A stretch of DNA of 64,000 nt from positions 166,808 to 230,807 of the forward strand of contig CAKOTX010000002.1 in assembly GCA_934120315.1 (NCBI GenBank). The letters run 5' to 3'. The translations under genes were made by a program, and so were the position numbers. The notes below the pieces were generated by a model. That model did not search any database. It worked only from the letters and a program-made list of their open reading frames with translations, and had not been told where the DNA came from. Below, piece after piece: positions 55,347-64,000 of the stretch (position 1 is the stretch's first letter; the number at the start of each line of letters is the position of its first letter). The stretch comes from an uncultured Clostridia bacterium (GTDB taxonomy: Bacteria > Bacillota > Clostridia > TANB77 > CAG-508).

Positions 55347-56372
55347 ATGTTAAAAATAGAAGAACTAGAAAAACAAATAAATGAACAAGAACTTAAAGGA
55401 ATATATTTATTATATGGTGAAGAAATGTTCTTACTACAACAACAACTAAATAAAATAAAGAAAAAATTTGGTGAAGTAGTTAAAGGGATAAATTATATTG
55501 CAATAGATGGAAATAATATTCAAGAACTTATTGCAGATATTGAAACACCTGCATTTGGATATCCTAATAAACTTATAATTGCTAGAAATACAGGAATATT
55601 TAAAAGAGAAGTAAAGGGCAGAAGCGGTGGAGCAAGTAAAGAATTAAAAGATAAAATAAATGAATATTTAAAATCAAATATAGACATGATAAATGAATCT
55701 GTAATTCTTGTATTTGTTGAAAATGAAGTAGAAAAAAATTCAATTTATAATACAATAGAAAAAATTGGAATAATATGCAATTTTGAAGAGCAAAAGCCTT
55801 TTCAGATCATTAAAAGATTGAAAGCAATTTGTAATAGCTATAAAGTGAATGTAGATGAAAATACGTTACAATATTTGATTGAATGTTGTGGAACTAATAT
55901 GCAAGATTTAATTAATGAAATTAGAAAGTTAATTGAATATGCTGGTGAGAATGGAAAAATTCAAAAACAAGATATAGATAAATTATGCATAAAAAAAATT
56001 GAAAGTGTAATATTTGATTTAACAGATAATTTAGGACAAAAAAAGGTAAAAGAAGCTTTGGATGTGTTATATAATTTAATTGCAGCTAAAGAGCCAATTC
56101 AGAAAATATTAATTACATTATATAATCATTTTAAAAAATTGTATTTTGTAAAAATTGCAATAGCAAATAATAAAGATATTGCCCAAAGTCTTCAATTGAA
56201 ACCAAATCAAATTTTCTTGGTGAATAAATATAAAACACAGGCTAAAGGTTTTAAGACTTCTGAGTTAAGAAAAATTATTCAAGAGTTAGAAGATTTGGAT
56301 TATAATTATAAAATTGGGTTGATTGATTTGAATGTGGGATTGGAATCAATACTTTGTGTATATTGCTCATAA
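55347..56372 (+). CDS. holA: DNA polymerase III delta subunit
   Basis: A 341-residue clamp-loader subunit that opens the beta clamp. IYLLYGEEMFLLQQ near the N-terminus, ILVFVENEVEKNS, and C-terminal KEPIQKILITLYNHFKKLY match HolA. It is the last gene of the murB transcript; a large inverted repeat follows. Confidence 0.88.
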   Translation: MLKIEELEKQINEQELKGIYLLYGEEMFLLQQQLNKIKKKFGEVVKGINYIAIDGNNIQELIADIETPAFGYPNKLIIARNTGIFKREVKGRSGGASKELKDKINEYLKSNIDMINESVILVFVENEVEKNSIYNTIEKIGIICNFEEQKPFQIIKRLKAICNSYKVNVDENTLQYLIECCGTNMQDLINEIRKLIEYAGENGKIQKQDIDKLCIKKIESVIFDLTDNLGQKKVKEALDVLYNLIAAKEPIQKILITLYNHFKKLYFVKIAIANNKDIAQSLQLKPNQIFLVNKYKTQAKGFKTSELRKIIQELEDLDYNYKIGLIDLNVGLESILCVYCS

Positions 56373-56382
56373 ATTAGTAACC

Positions 56383-56455
56383 AGAAGCCTTAGATATATA
56401 AATTTCTCCATGCACATTCGACATTTCATTCAAAATTTATATGTCTAAGTCTTCT
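56383..56455. repeat. Large inverted repeat between holA and glgP
   Basis: Two 23-nt arms (56383-56405 and 56433-56455) pair with one mismatch and one G-U; the loop is 27 nt. A reversed Spo0A-box core (TTCGACA, 56417-56423) lies in the loop. No T run follows, so a normal terminator is not clear; it may be a structured RNA, an RNA processing site or a regulatory site for glgP. Confidence 0.55.
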
Positions 56456-56487
56456 TGAAAAAATTATTAAAAACTCGAAACAATATA

Positions 56488-56516
56488 TTGACAAAAAAAT
56501 AAAATTAGTAGATAAT
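56488..56516 (+). promoter_or_regulatory. Promoter of glgP
   Basis: TTGACA (56488-56493), 17-nt spacer, GATAAT (56511-56516), about 70 nt before the ATG. Confidence 0.72.
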
Positions 56517-56584
56517 AATTGTGATTAACTAAAAGAAAAAAGTACTTAAAAAAGTATGAAAAGAGAAACATAGGAGGAATAAAA

Positions 56585-59152
56585 ATGTACGTATTCAATA
56601 GGATAACTGTAAATCCACAATTACCAAAAAGAATAGGAAGAATAAATGAAATAGCAAATAATTTATGGTGGTCTTGGAACACAGATTTTTTGAGACTATT
56701 TAAAATGATAGATATAGATTTATGGGAAAGATGTAATAAAAATCCTGTAAAATTTTTAAAAGCAGTAGCACAAGATAAATTGGAAGTTGCTTCAAAAGAT
56801 GTACAATTCTTAAAAGAATATGATAAAGTTGTAACTGATTTTGATGGATATATGAATAGTAAAAATACATGGTTTAGTGCAAAATATCCAGAGAATAAAG
56901 GAGATTTAATAGCATATTTTTCAGCAGAATATGGATTAGATCAAACAATAGCTATTTATTCAGGAGGATTAGGAATTTTATCAGGCGATCATTTGAAATC
57001 TGCAAGTGATTTAGGAATTCCATTAGTAGCTGTAGGTTTACTATATAAAAATGGATATTTTAATCAAAGAATAGATAAATATGGAATGCAACAAGCAGAA
57101 TATAGAGATTTAGATTTATATGATTTACCAATTAATCCAGTAAAAGATATAGATGGAAATGATTTAATAATATATATTAAATTTCCAAGAAGAAGAATTT
57201 ACTTAAAAGTATGGGAAATCAATGTAGGAAGAATTAAATTATATTTAATGGATTCAGATATAGATTTAAATAATGATGAAGATAGAGATACAACAGCAAG
57301 ACTTTATGGTGGAGACCAAGAAATGAGAATAAGACAAGAAATTATTCTTGGAATGGGTGGAGTAAATCTATTAAGAAGGTTAGGATTAACCCCAACAATT
57401 TACCACATGAATGAAGGACATTCTGCATTCTTAAACTTAGAAGTAATAAAAAATATAATAAAAGAAAAACAAGTATCATTTGAAGTTGCAAGAGATATTG
57501 CATCATCAAAAACAGTATTTACAACACATACACCAGTTCCAGCAGGAAATGATATTTTTCCAATTGGTTTGGTTGAAAAATATTTTAAAGATTTCTGGCC
57601 ACGTTTAGGATTATCAAGAGAAGAATTCTTAAAATTAGGAATGAAACCACAAGAAGGTTTAGATTCTGGATTTAACATGGGAATTTTTGCATTAAAAATA
57701 GCTGGAAAGAAAAATGGTGTAAGCAAATTACATGGTGAAGTATCAAGAGAATTATTCTCTGATGTATGGCCACATATAGCACCAAGTGAATCTCCAATTA
57801 CATATGTAACAAATGGTGTTCACACATGTACATGGTTAGCTCCAAAATTAAAAGATTTATATAATAAATATTTAATTCCATATTGGCAAGATAATATACA
57901 TGAAGATTATGTATGGGAAAAAATAAAAACAATTCCAGATGACAAACTATGGAAAGTTCATATGGATAGAAAAGCTAAATTAATAGCTTTAGTAAAGGAA
58001 AATGTAACTAGAAGATTAAGAAGAGAAGGAGTTAGCTATGATGAAATTGTAGAAGCAACATCAAAACTAAATCCAGAAGCTTTAACAATAGGATTTGCAA
58101 GAAGATTTGCAACTTATAAAAGAGCAACATTAATCTTTAAAGACTTAGAAAGAATAACACAAATATTAAATGATGAAAATAAACCTGTTCAATTAATATT
58201 TGCAGGAAAAGCACATCCAGCAGATAGAGAAGGTGCAGATTTGATAAAATATATTCATGAAATATCAATGAAGCCACAATTCAAAGGAAAAATATTTATA
58301 TTAGAAAATTATAATATAGAAATTTCAAGATATATGGTAAGTGGTGTAGATATATGGTTGAATAATCCAAGGAGACCAATGGAAGCATCAGGAACAAGTG
58401 GACAAAAAGCATCAGTAAATGGAGTTGTAAACTTTAGTGTACTAGATGGATGGTGGGCTGAAGGATACAATCAAAAAAATGGTTGGTCAATAGGAACAAA
58501 TAAAGAATATTCATCATATGAAGAACAAGACAGAGCAGATAGTGAAAGTATTTATTATACATTAGAAAATAAAATAATTCCAACATACTATGATAAAGAT
58601 AAAGATGGAATTTCTAAAGGTTGGATGGAATTAATGAAAAATTCTATAATGTCAACAGGAGGAAAATATAGTACAGCAAGAATGTTAGTTGATTATACAA
58701 ATCAATTATATATGCCATTATGCAACTTGACTAAAAAATATTATAATGATTTAAACAAAGTTACTGAATATAATGCTTGGAAACAAAATATGTATGCAAG
58801 TTGGAAAGATGTTCAAATAGAACAACTTGAAAATAATGCAGATAATATTACAGTTGATGCAGGAACATCAATTGATGTAAAATGTTCAGTAGTACTTCCA
58901 AATATAGATCCAGGTTCTGTTAGAGTTGAAGTATATTACGGAAAATTCTTAGAAGACGGAACCGTGCAAGATGTAAAAATAATTCCAATGAAGATGGATG
59001 GAAAGGAAGAAGAAAATAAAAAATATTATTATACAGCAAAAATTGATTTATCATCAGGTGGAAATTATGGATATTCATTTAGAGTTATGCCTCAAAATGA
59101 AATGCTATTAGATAGTGCAAATATGGATTTAGTAAAATGGATTGAAAAATAA
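56585..59152 (+). CDS. glgP: Alpha-glucan phosphorylase (GT35)
   Basis: An 855-residue phosphorylase that releases glucose-1-phosphate from alpha-1,4 glucans. The N-terminus (LPKRIGRINEIANNLWWSWN) is the DUF3417-type domain of the bacterial/archaeal short-form group. AYFSAEYGL, HMNEGHSAFLNLE, THTPVPAGND and EASGTSGQKASVNGVVNFSVLDGWW follow; the lysine of GQKAS is the PLP-binding residue. A C-terminal beta domain (about 745-855) ends the protein. It has its own promoter and terminator. With the GDE upstream it can degrade branched glycogen. Confidence 0.93.
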   Translation: MYVFNRITVNPQLPKRIGRINEIANNLWWSWNTDFLRLFKMIDIDLWERCNKNPVKFLKAVAQDKLEVASKDVQFLKEYDKVVTDFDGYMNSKNTWFSAKYPENKGDLIAYFSAEYGLDQTIAIYSGGLGILSGDHLKSASDLGIPLVAVGLLYKNGYFNQRIDKYGMQQAEYRDLDLYDLPINPVKDIDGNDLIIYIKFPRRRIYLKVWEINVGRIKLYLMDSDIDLNNDEDRDTTARLYGGDQEMRIRQEIILGMGGVNLLRRLGLTPTIYHMNEGHSAFLNLEVIKNIIKEKQVSFEVARDIASSKTVFTTHTPVPAGNDIFPIGLVEKYFKDFWPRLGLSREEFLKLGMKPQEGLDSGFNMGIFALKIAGKKNGVSKLHGEVSRELFSDVWPHIAPSESPITYVTNGVHTCTWLAPKLKDLYNKYLIPYWQDNIHEDYVWEKIKTIPDDKLWKVHMDRKAKLIALVKENVTRRLRREGVSYDEIVEATSKLNPEALTIGFARRFATYKRATLIFKDLERITQILNDENKPVQLIFAGKAHPADREGADLIKYIHEISMKPQFKGKIFILENYNIEISRYMVSGVDIWLNNPRRPMEASGTSGQKASVNGVVNFSVLDGWWAEGYNQKNGWSIGTNKEYSSYEEQDRADSESIYYTLENKIIPTYYDKDKDGISKGWMELMKNSIMSTGGKYSTARMLVDYTNQLYMPLCNLTKKYYNDLNKVTEYNAWKQNMYASWKDVQIEQLENNADNITVDAGTSIDVKCSVVLPNIDPGSVRVEVYYGKFLEDGTVQDVKIIPMKMDGKEEENKKYYYTAKIDLSSGGNYGYSFRVMPQNEMLLDSANMDLVKWIEK

Positions 59153-59159
59153 TAAAAAG

Positions 59160-59199
59160 CTCTTAATATAGAAATAAAAGCTATATTAAGAGTTTTTTT
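59160..59199 (+). terminator. Terminator after glgP
   Basis: A 12-bp stem (CTCTTAATATAG with CTATATTAAGAG) and a run of seven T. Confidence 0.88.
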
Positions 59200-59242
59200 G
59201 TATTAATTAACATAAAAATAAGGAAAACTTTGGAAAAAACTA

Positions 59243-59271
59243 TTTACAAAATCATAACTTTATAATATAAT
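59243..59271 (+). promoter_or_regulatory. Promoter of the sortase-surface protein cluster
   Basis: TTTACA (59243-59248), 17-nt spacer, TATAAT (59266-59271), about 40 nt before the first ATG. Confidence 0.65.
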
Positions 59272-59309
59272 GTTGCCGTAAAATAATATATTTTAAAGGG
59301 GAGGATCAT

Positions 59310-60335
59310 ATGATGAAAAAAACAAGCATCAAACTATTGAGTGCCCTTGCTATTATACTATTTATAGCGGTAACACCAATGGTGGTTCTAGCAACAAATG
59401 AAAATATATCTGTTGTAAGTTCTCAACCAAATGAGTATATCATTTATATAAAAGATTACACAGATAAAAACTTCAAATATGCTTTTACAAGCATAGAAAA
59501 AGATAATCTACAACAAATGGATTTATCTTACATTAATTCAATCCCAGATGGGTTAGGAAATCAAACAGCATTATTAAATTTAAATGCTAAAACTTATGAA
59601 AAATTAAAATCAGGAACAATTTATATGTGGGCCAAAGATGAAAACGAAAAATTAATTCTAGAAGGAGTTCAAGTAGATTTAGGAAGCTCTTTTACCAAGG
59701 AAAATTTAGATTTAGTAGAAAAAACAACAAAAAGAATATCAGTAGACGTAGCGGATAATGAAGAAAAAACAATAGCAGTAAGAAATGAAACAATAGATGG
59801 AGTTGAAGAAACAGCGTCAGTTGGAACAGTATCAATAACAGACAAGGATGCAAAGAAATCAACATATTACTATGAAAGAGTAAAAGTTTCTGAATCTGCA
59901 GAAGATGCAAAATTAATGGAATTAGCAGAAAAAATGAATAAAGAATATGACGAAATGGATATGTATTCAAAAATCCAAACAGCAGAAGAATTTTATCGTC
60001 AATACTCATCAATAATGAGAAATGTTGAATGGCAAAAAGTTGAAGACTTAAAAATTCAACAACCAGAAACATCAGTAGCAGGAGATAAATACATAGTATA
60101 TTTAAAGAAAGTAGCTAAAAATGGAGACATTACATTTGATGCTCAATTTTTAACTGCAGAAGAAGATTACAAACCAAATGTAAAAAAAGAACAAGTTGTT
60201 ACACAAGAAACAACAAGACTACCAATAACATATGATAGTATTGCATTAATAGTTATTTTAGCAGTAGTAGTAATTTCATTAATAGTAGTATTTATAAGAA
60301 TGAAGAAACTAAATAACAAAAATGAAGAAAAATAG
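59310..60335 (+). CDS. Secreted, sortase- or membrane-anchored surface protein
   Basis: A 341-residue protein. A signal peptide (residues 1-29, hydrophobic core, VLA cleavage) is followed by a beta-rich, lysine/glutamate-rich ectodomain (30-300) with regularly spaced aromatic residues. A hydrophobic helix and lysine-rich tail end it. The motif directly before the helix is LPITYD, at the place of an LPxTG sorting signal but with Tyr for Gly. A class D-like sortase gene overlaps its 3' end by 14 nt, so it is the likely substrate or partner. No family recognised. GGGGAGG precedes the ATG. Confidence 0.65.
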   Translation: MMKKTSIKLLSALAIILFIAVTPMVVLATNENISVVSSQPNEYIIYIKDYTDKNFKYAFTSIEKDNLQQMDLSYINSIPDGLGNQTALLNLNAKTYEKLKSGTIYMWAKDENEKLILEGVQVDLGSSFTKENLDLVEKTTKRISVDVADNEEKTIAVRNETIDGVEETASVGTVSITDKDAKKSTYYYERVKVSESAEDAKLMELAEKMNKEYDEMDMYSKIQTAEEFYRQYSSIMRNVEWQKVEDLKIQQPETSVAGDKYIVYLKKVAKNGDITFDAQFLTAEEDYKPNVKKEQVVTQETTRLPITYDSIALIVILAVVVISLIVVFIRMKKLNNKNEEK

Positions 60336-60942
60336 TATAAAGTTAAAAATATACAATATGATTTTTTATATGTTATTAATAGTAGCAATAATTGTAATTG
60401 GCATGATAATTTATAAATATGGTAGTAATCAAATAAATGAAAAAGAAAGCCAAGAAGTGGTTGAAGCTTTTAGTAACATAGATTTTTCAGAAAATAATGA
60501 GGAATCAGAACAACAAAGTCAATTAAACTATAAAGGATATAATGTAATTGGAATTGTAAAAATTCCAAAAATAAACATAGAGTATCCTATTATAGAAATT
60601 GGGGACATTGACCCAGAGAGTGCAAAAAAACCAATGAAGTTATCCATAATAAAATATTGGGGAGAAAATGTAAACGATTATGGAAATTTATCTATAGCAG
60701 GTCATAACAACAAAGATGGAACAATGTTTGGAAAAACAAAAAAACTAGAGATAGGAGATATTGTAGAATTGACAGATTTAAAAGGTCAAACAATTCAATA
60801 CTCAATCTATGATATCTTTGTAACAGACCCTAATGATGTAAGCATATTATTACCAAAAGAAGAACTAATAAGAGAAGTAACACTAATAACATGCACGAAC
60901 GGGAATAAAAATAGACTTATATTAAAAGCACAAGAAATATAA
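60322..60942 (+). CDS. Class D-like sortase
   Basis: A 206-residue transpeptidase. The N-terminal helix (about 15-36) anchors it in the membrane; a linker (40-70) and a sortase beta-barrel follow. The catalytic triad is visible: His in the AGHNNKDGTMFG loop, Cys in LITCTNG and Arg in NKNRLIL. Class assignment (D-like) rests on the short barrel and on LSIAGHN-type features; class E is also possible. The start overlaps the preceding gene by 14 nt. It joins surface proteins to peptidoglycan or to each other. Confidence 0.82.
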   Translation: MKKNSIKLKIYNMIFYMLLIVAIIVIGMIIYKYGSNQINEKESQEVVEAFSNIDFSENNEESEQQSQLNYKGYNVIGIVKIPKINIEYPIIEIGDIDPESAKKPMKLSIIKYWGENVNDYGNLSIAGHNNKDGTMFGKTKKLEIGDIVELTDLKGQTIQYSIYDIFVTDPNDVSILLPKEELIREVTLITCTNGNKNRLILKAQEI

Positions 60943-60967
60943 AAATAATTTTTAGGGGGAATAAAAA

Positions 60968-63900
60968 ATGGCAGGTAATACAAATACCTTGAGCAAAAAA
61001 ACTATTGTTGCTATAGTTATTGCAATAGTACTTTTGTTTATTGCTAGTTTGTCAGTTGGAATATTCTTGGCAAACAGAGGTGATGCGGAAGCTGCTGGTG
61101 GAAATCAAATTTCTGATGTAAACCAAACTGAAAATAATAATCAAAATACAAGTTCAGATAATAACCAAGCTCCAAATCAAAATACAAACACAGAAAGTAA
61201 CAATACAGATAGCAATAATACAGAAAACAACAACACAGAAAATAATAATCCAGAAACACCAATTACTGATGGAAATGCTGGAACTGTAGTTAACAATAAT
61301 GAAACAACAAATAACAATACCAATAATAATGGTACTGTTAATAATGCTGGAAATAATACAGAAAACAGAACAAATAATAATACAGCAGGTGTAACAACAG
61401 ATGCTAATGTAAATCAAGTTGGAGAAACAACAGTAACAAGAGTTGAAGAAAGAGAAAGACTTGTTTCTAGAGATTATTGGGACTGGTGGACACCAACAAG
61501 TGTTGCAGTTGCTTCAACAGCAACAAGATTAGCACCAACAACACCAGATATTACTGTTGAAAAAGTAGCTACAACAGAAGCTGGAAAGAATGTTGTTTAT
61601 GCTGGTCAAAAAATCACATATACAATAATAGTAAAAAATAGCGGAAATAAAGATGTTGAAAAAATAGAAGTAACAGATAAAATACCATCAAATACTACAT
61701 TTGAATCTGTAGAAAATGATGGTACAGTAATTAAATCTGAAAACGAAGAAATTTTAGGCGTAAAATGGCTAGTTAATGTAAAAGCTGGAGAAACAACTTC
61801 AGTAAAATTTACAGTTATAGTAAATGAAAATATAGAAGGAACAATTTCAAATGTAGCTGTTGCAAATGGTGAAGAAAGTAATGAAGAAAATACAGCTATA
61901 ATAACTAGTGAAAAAACAAGTGAAATAAGTAGAGATGAACAAAAAGTTGAAATTGCTAAAGTTGGAGATGAAATTAAATATACAATTACAGTAAATAATA
62001 CTGGAAAAGTTGATGGAATAACAACTATTAGTGATAAAGTTCCAGAAGGTACAGAATTAAAAGCTAATTCAGCAGAAGGAGCAAAAATATCAGATAATAA
62101 TGATATGTTATTATGGGAAAACATAAATGTACCAGCTGAAGGAACTATTTCTAAATCATTTGTAGTAATAGTAAAGAATATTGATTCTTTAAAAGCTAAT
62201 AAAATATCAAATGTTGCAACAGTAGGAGGAAAAGATACAAATCCAACAGAAGATACAGCTGCAACTGATATAACTGCAGCTAAAGTATGGGCAAACATGG
62301 ATAGTGATGCGGCTAAAGCTAATATAATAGATTCAATAAAATTACAATTAAAAGCAAACGGAGAAGTAGCAGATGAAGCAGTAGTAACAGCAGATGAAGA
62401 TTGGACACATACATTTACAGATTTACCAATGTATGATGAAAATGAAAATAAAATCACATATACAATTGATGAAGTTGTAGCAAATATTGAAGACCAAGCA
62501 AAATTAGATTTATACAATAAATCAATTGAGAATGGAATAATCACAAATACATTTGATCCAAGTAAATTAACAGATACAACAGAAGTATCAGCAACAAAGG
62601 TATGGGCAAACATGAATAGTGATGCAGCAAGAACAAATACAATAACATCAATAAAACTACAAGTAAAAGCGAACGGAGAAGTAGCAGCAGACCAAGTAGT
62701 AACAGCAGAAAATAATTGGACATATACATTTAAAGACTTGCCAGTATATGATAATGATGGAAACAGAATCACATATACAATAGATGAAGTTGTAGCAAAT
62801 GCTGAAGATCAAACAAAATTAGGTTTATATGTAAAAACAATAGACCAAGCAAAAGGAATAGTCACAAATACATTTGACCCAAGCAAATTAACAGACAAAA
62901 CAGAAGTATCAGCAACAAAGGTATGGGCAAACATGAATAGTGATGCAGCTAAAGCAAATACATTAACATCAATAAAACTACAAGTAAAAAATGGTGATAT
63001 GGTAGTAGCAGAACAAGTAGTAACAGCAAACGAAGATTGGAAACATACATTTACAGAGTTACCATTATATGACGAAAATGGAAATAGAATCACATATACA
63101 ATCGATGAAGTTGTAGCAAATGCTGAAGACCAAACAAAATTAGGTTTATATGTAAAAACAATAGACCAAGCAAAAGGAGTAATCACAAATACATTTGACC
63201 CAAGCAAATTAACAGATACAACAGAAGTATCAGCAACAAAAGTATGGGCAAATATGGATAGTGATGCAGCAAGAGCAAATACAATAACCTCAATAAAACT
63301 ACAAGTAAAAAATGGTGATACAGTAGTAGCATACCAAGTAGTAACAGCAGATGATGGTTGGACACATACATTTACAAACTTACCAGTATATGATGAAGAT
63401 GGAAACAGAATCACATATACAATTGATGAAGCTGTAGCAAATGCTGAAGACCAAACAAAATTAGGTTTATATGTAAAAACAATAGACCAAGCAAAAGGAA
63501 TAATCACAAATACATTTGACCCAAGCAAATTAACAGATACAACAGAAGTATCAGCAACAAAAGCATGGGCAAACATGGATAGTGATGCAGCAAGAGCAAA
63601 TACAATAACATCAATAAAACTACAAGTAAAAAATGGTGATACAGTAGTAGCAGACCAAGTAGTAACAGCAGATGATGGTTGGACACATAGATTTACAAAC
63701 TTACCAGTATATGATGAAGCTGGAAACAGAATCACATATACAATAGATGAAGTTGTAGCAAATGCTGATGATCAAACAAAATTAGATTTATATGTAAAAA
63801 CAATAGATCAAGAAAAAGGAATAATCACAAATACATTTGACCCAAGCAAATTAACAAATACAACAGAAGTATCAGCAACAAAAGCATGGGCAAATATGGA

Positions 63901-64000
63901 TAATGATGCAGCAAGAGCAAATGCAATAACATCAATAAAACTACAAGTAAAAAATGGTGATACAGTAGTAGCAGACCAAGTAGTAACAGCAGATGATGGT
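60968..64000 (+). CDS. Giant surface adhesin with DUF11 and Cna_B repeats (3' end outside window)
   Basis: An open frame of 1011 codons from the ATG at 60968 to the last base; the stop is outside. Order: short cytosolic N-terminus, one hydrophobic helix (about residues 10-34, signal anchor or uncleaved signal), an Asn/Thr/Glu/Gln-rich low-complexity linker (about 38-155), two DUF11-type domains (about 190-435), then Cna_B-type beta domains of 105-107 residues from residue 439. Five full copies and the start of a sixth are visible. The gene starts 26 nt after the sortase gene behind TTAGGGGGAAT and is the likely main substrate. Surface stalk or adhesin role is inferred from the domains. Confidence 0.85.
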   Translation, partial: MAGNTNTLSKKTIVAIVIAIVLLFIASLSVGIFLANRGDAEAAGGNQISDVNQTENNNQNTSSDNNQAPNQNTNTESNNTDSNNTENNNTENNNPETPITDGNAGTVVNNNETTNNNTNNNGTVNNAGNNTENRTNNNTAGVTTDANVNQVGETTVTRVEERERLVSRDYWDWWTPTSVAVASTATRLAPTTPDITVEKVATTEAGKNVVYAGQKITYTIIVKNSGNKDVEKIEVTDKIPSNTTFESVENDGTVIKSENEEILGVKWLVNVKAGETTSVKFTVIVNENIEGTISNVAVANGEESNEENTAIITSEKTSEISRDEQKVEIAKVGDEIKYTITVNNTGKVDGITTISDKVPEGTELKANSAEGAKISDNNDMLLWENINVPAEGTISKSFVVIVKNIDSLKANKISNVATVGGKDTNPTEDTAATDITAAKVWANMDSDAAKANIIDSIKLQLKANGEVADEAVVTADEDWTHTFTDLPMYDENENKITYTIDEVVANIEDQAKLDLYNKSIENGIITNTFDPSKLTDTTEVSATKVWANMNSDAARTNTITSIKLQVKANGEVAADQVVTAENNWTYTFKDLPVYDNDGNRITYTIDEVVANAEDQTKLGLYVKTIDQAKGIVTNTFDPSKLTDKTEVSATKVWANMNSDAAKANTLTSIKLQVKNGDMVVAEQVVTANEDWKHTFTELPLYDENGNRITYTIDEVVANAEDQTKLGLYVKTIDQAKGVITNTFDPSKLTDTTEVSATKVWANMDSDAARANTITSIKLQVKNGDTVVAYQVVTADDGWTHTFTNLPVYDEDGNRITYTIDEAVANAEDQTKLGLYVKTIDQAKGIITNTFDPSKLTDTTEVSATKAWANMDSDAARANTITSIKLQVKNGDTVVADQVVTADDGWTHRFTNLPVYDEAGNRITYTIDEVVANADDQTKLDLYVKTIDQEKGIITNTFDPSKLTNTTEVSATKAWANMDNDAARANAITSIKLQVKNGDTVVADQVVTADDG
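62282..64000 (+). repeat. Tandem ~321-bp Cna_B repeats
   Basis: Repeat units start at 62282, 62597, 62918, 63239, 63560 and 63881 (315, then four times 321 bp); the last is cut by the window end. Later units are almost identical at DNA level, while the first is more divergent. This points to recent expansion by unequal recombination in frame. Confidence 0.9.

Noticed and set aside
61606..63735. Long minus-strand open frames opposite the Cna_B repeats
   Set aside because: They are antisense shadows of the in-frame repeat gene on the plus strand: Ser/Phe/Ala-rich, repetitive with the same period, and without ribosome binding sites. The plus frame has recognisable domains.

Overview
The window is a 64-kb piece of a very AT-rich, densely coded bacterial chromosome. 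Ribosome binding sites are strong (GGAGG-like), and most promoters match the TTGACA/TATAAT consensus with a 17-nt spacer. Several features place it in Bacillota, class Clostridia: SepF/DivIVA cell-division genes, an isoleucine T-box, L21 and L13 leader-type 5' regions, a ferredoxin-dependent 2-oxoacid oxidoreductase, a DUF4321 protein and a type 2 isoleucyl-tRNA synthetase. A 24-residue SpoVM-like gene and Spo0A-box promoters suggest a spore-forming anaerobe or a recent descendant of one. The sequence alone does not support a genus. I see no tRNA or rRNA genes, CRISPR array, prophage or insertion sequence.

Layout. 1-8.9 kb: a surface-polysaccharide operon (two GT9 glycosyltransferases, a Wzx-type flippase, GtrA, GalE, GtrB-type GT2) that runs into mreB and a secreted von Willebrand A protein. 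8.9-9.0 kb: a tiny Cys/Gly-rich gene on the minus strand. 9.2-23.7 kb: mutL-miaA, an HlyD-like adaptor, sepF, divIVA, rsmD, a coiled-coil protein, ftsK/spoIIIE, an unrecognised 501-residue protein, a beta-CASP metallo-hydrolase and a GH15 glucoamylase-like enzyme. 23.8-27.5 kb: a four-subunit pyruvate/2-oxoacid:ferredoxin oxidoreductase, then trmL. 27.5-29.1 kb: a DUF975-type membrane protein, rplU and rpmA. No prp protease gene lies between rplU and rpmA, and L27 lacks the extension that Prp removes. 29.1-34.1 kb: a T-box-controlled DUF1653-ileS unit flanked by two paralogous Trp-repeat coiled-coil genes, each behind a consensus promoter with tandem Spo0A boxes. 34.2-41.6 kb: queA-tgt, membrane and WG-repeat proteins, then an ECF sigma factor with a membrane-anchored beta-propeller. 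41.7-42.5 kb (minus strand): rplM-rpsI. 42.8-47.8 kb: a MurJ/SpoVB-type flippase, HU, small genes including spoVM, and clpC. 47.9-50.7 kb: a small membrane protein, a CDF cation transporter and an SPFH/NfeD pair. 50.8-59.2 kb: murB, a divergent YvcK, a glycogen-debranching enzyme, holA and an alpha-glucan phosphorylase. 59.3-64.0 kb: a surface module of a membrane-anchored protein, a class D-like sortase and a very long DUF11/Cna_B repeat protein cut by the window end.

How the genes work together. One theme is the envelope: polysaccharide synthesis, MreB, SepF/DivIVA, FtsK, MurB, the lipid-linked precursor flippase and the sortase module. A second is storage alpha-glucan use (GH15, debranching enzyme, GlgP). 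A third is translation (ribosomal proteins, IleRS, QueA/Tgt, MiaA, TrmL, RsmD). The most novel-looking element is the pair of Spo0A-box-driven Trp-repeat coiled-coil genes around ileS; the second promoter overlaps the ileS terminator, so the promoter's own transcripts would lack the terminator's 5' arm. Other candidates are the ECF sigma/beta-propeller pair, the sortase module with a non-canonical LPITY motif, and MutL and YvcK proteins with altered active-site motifs.
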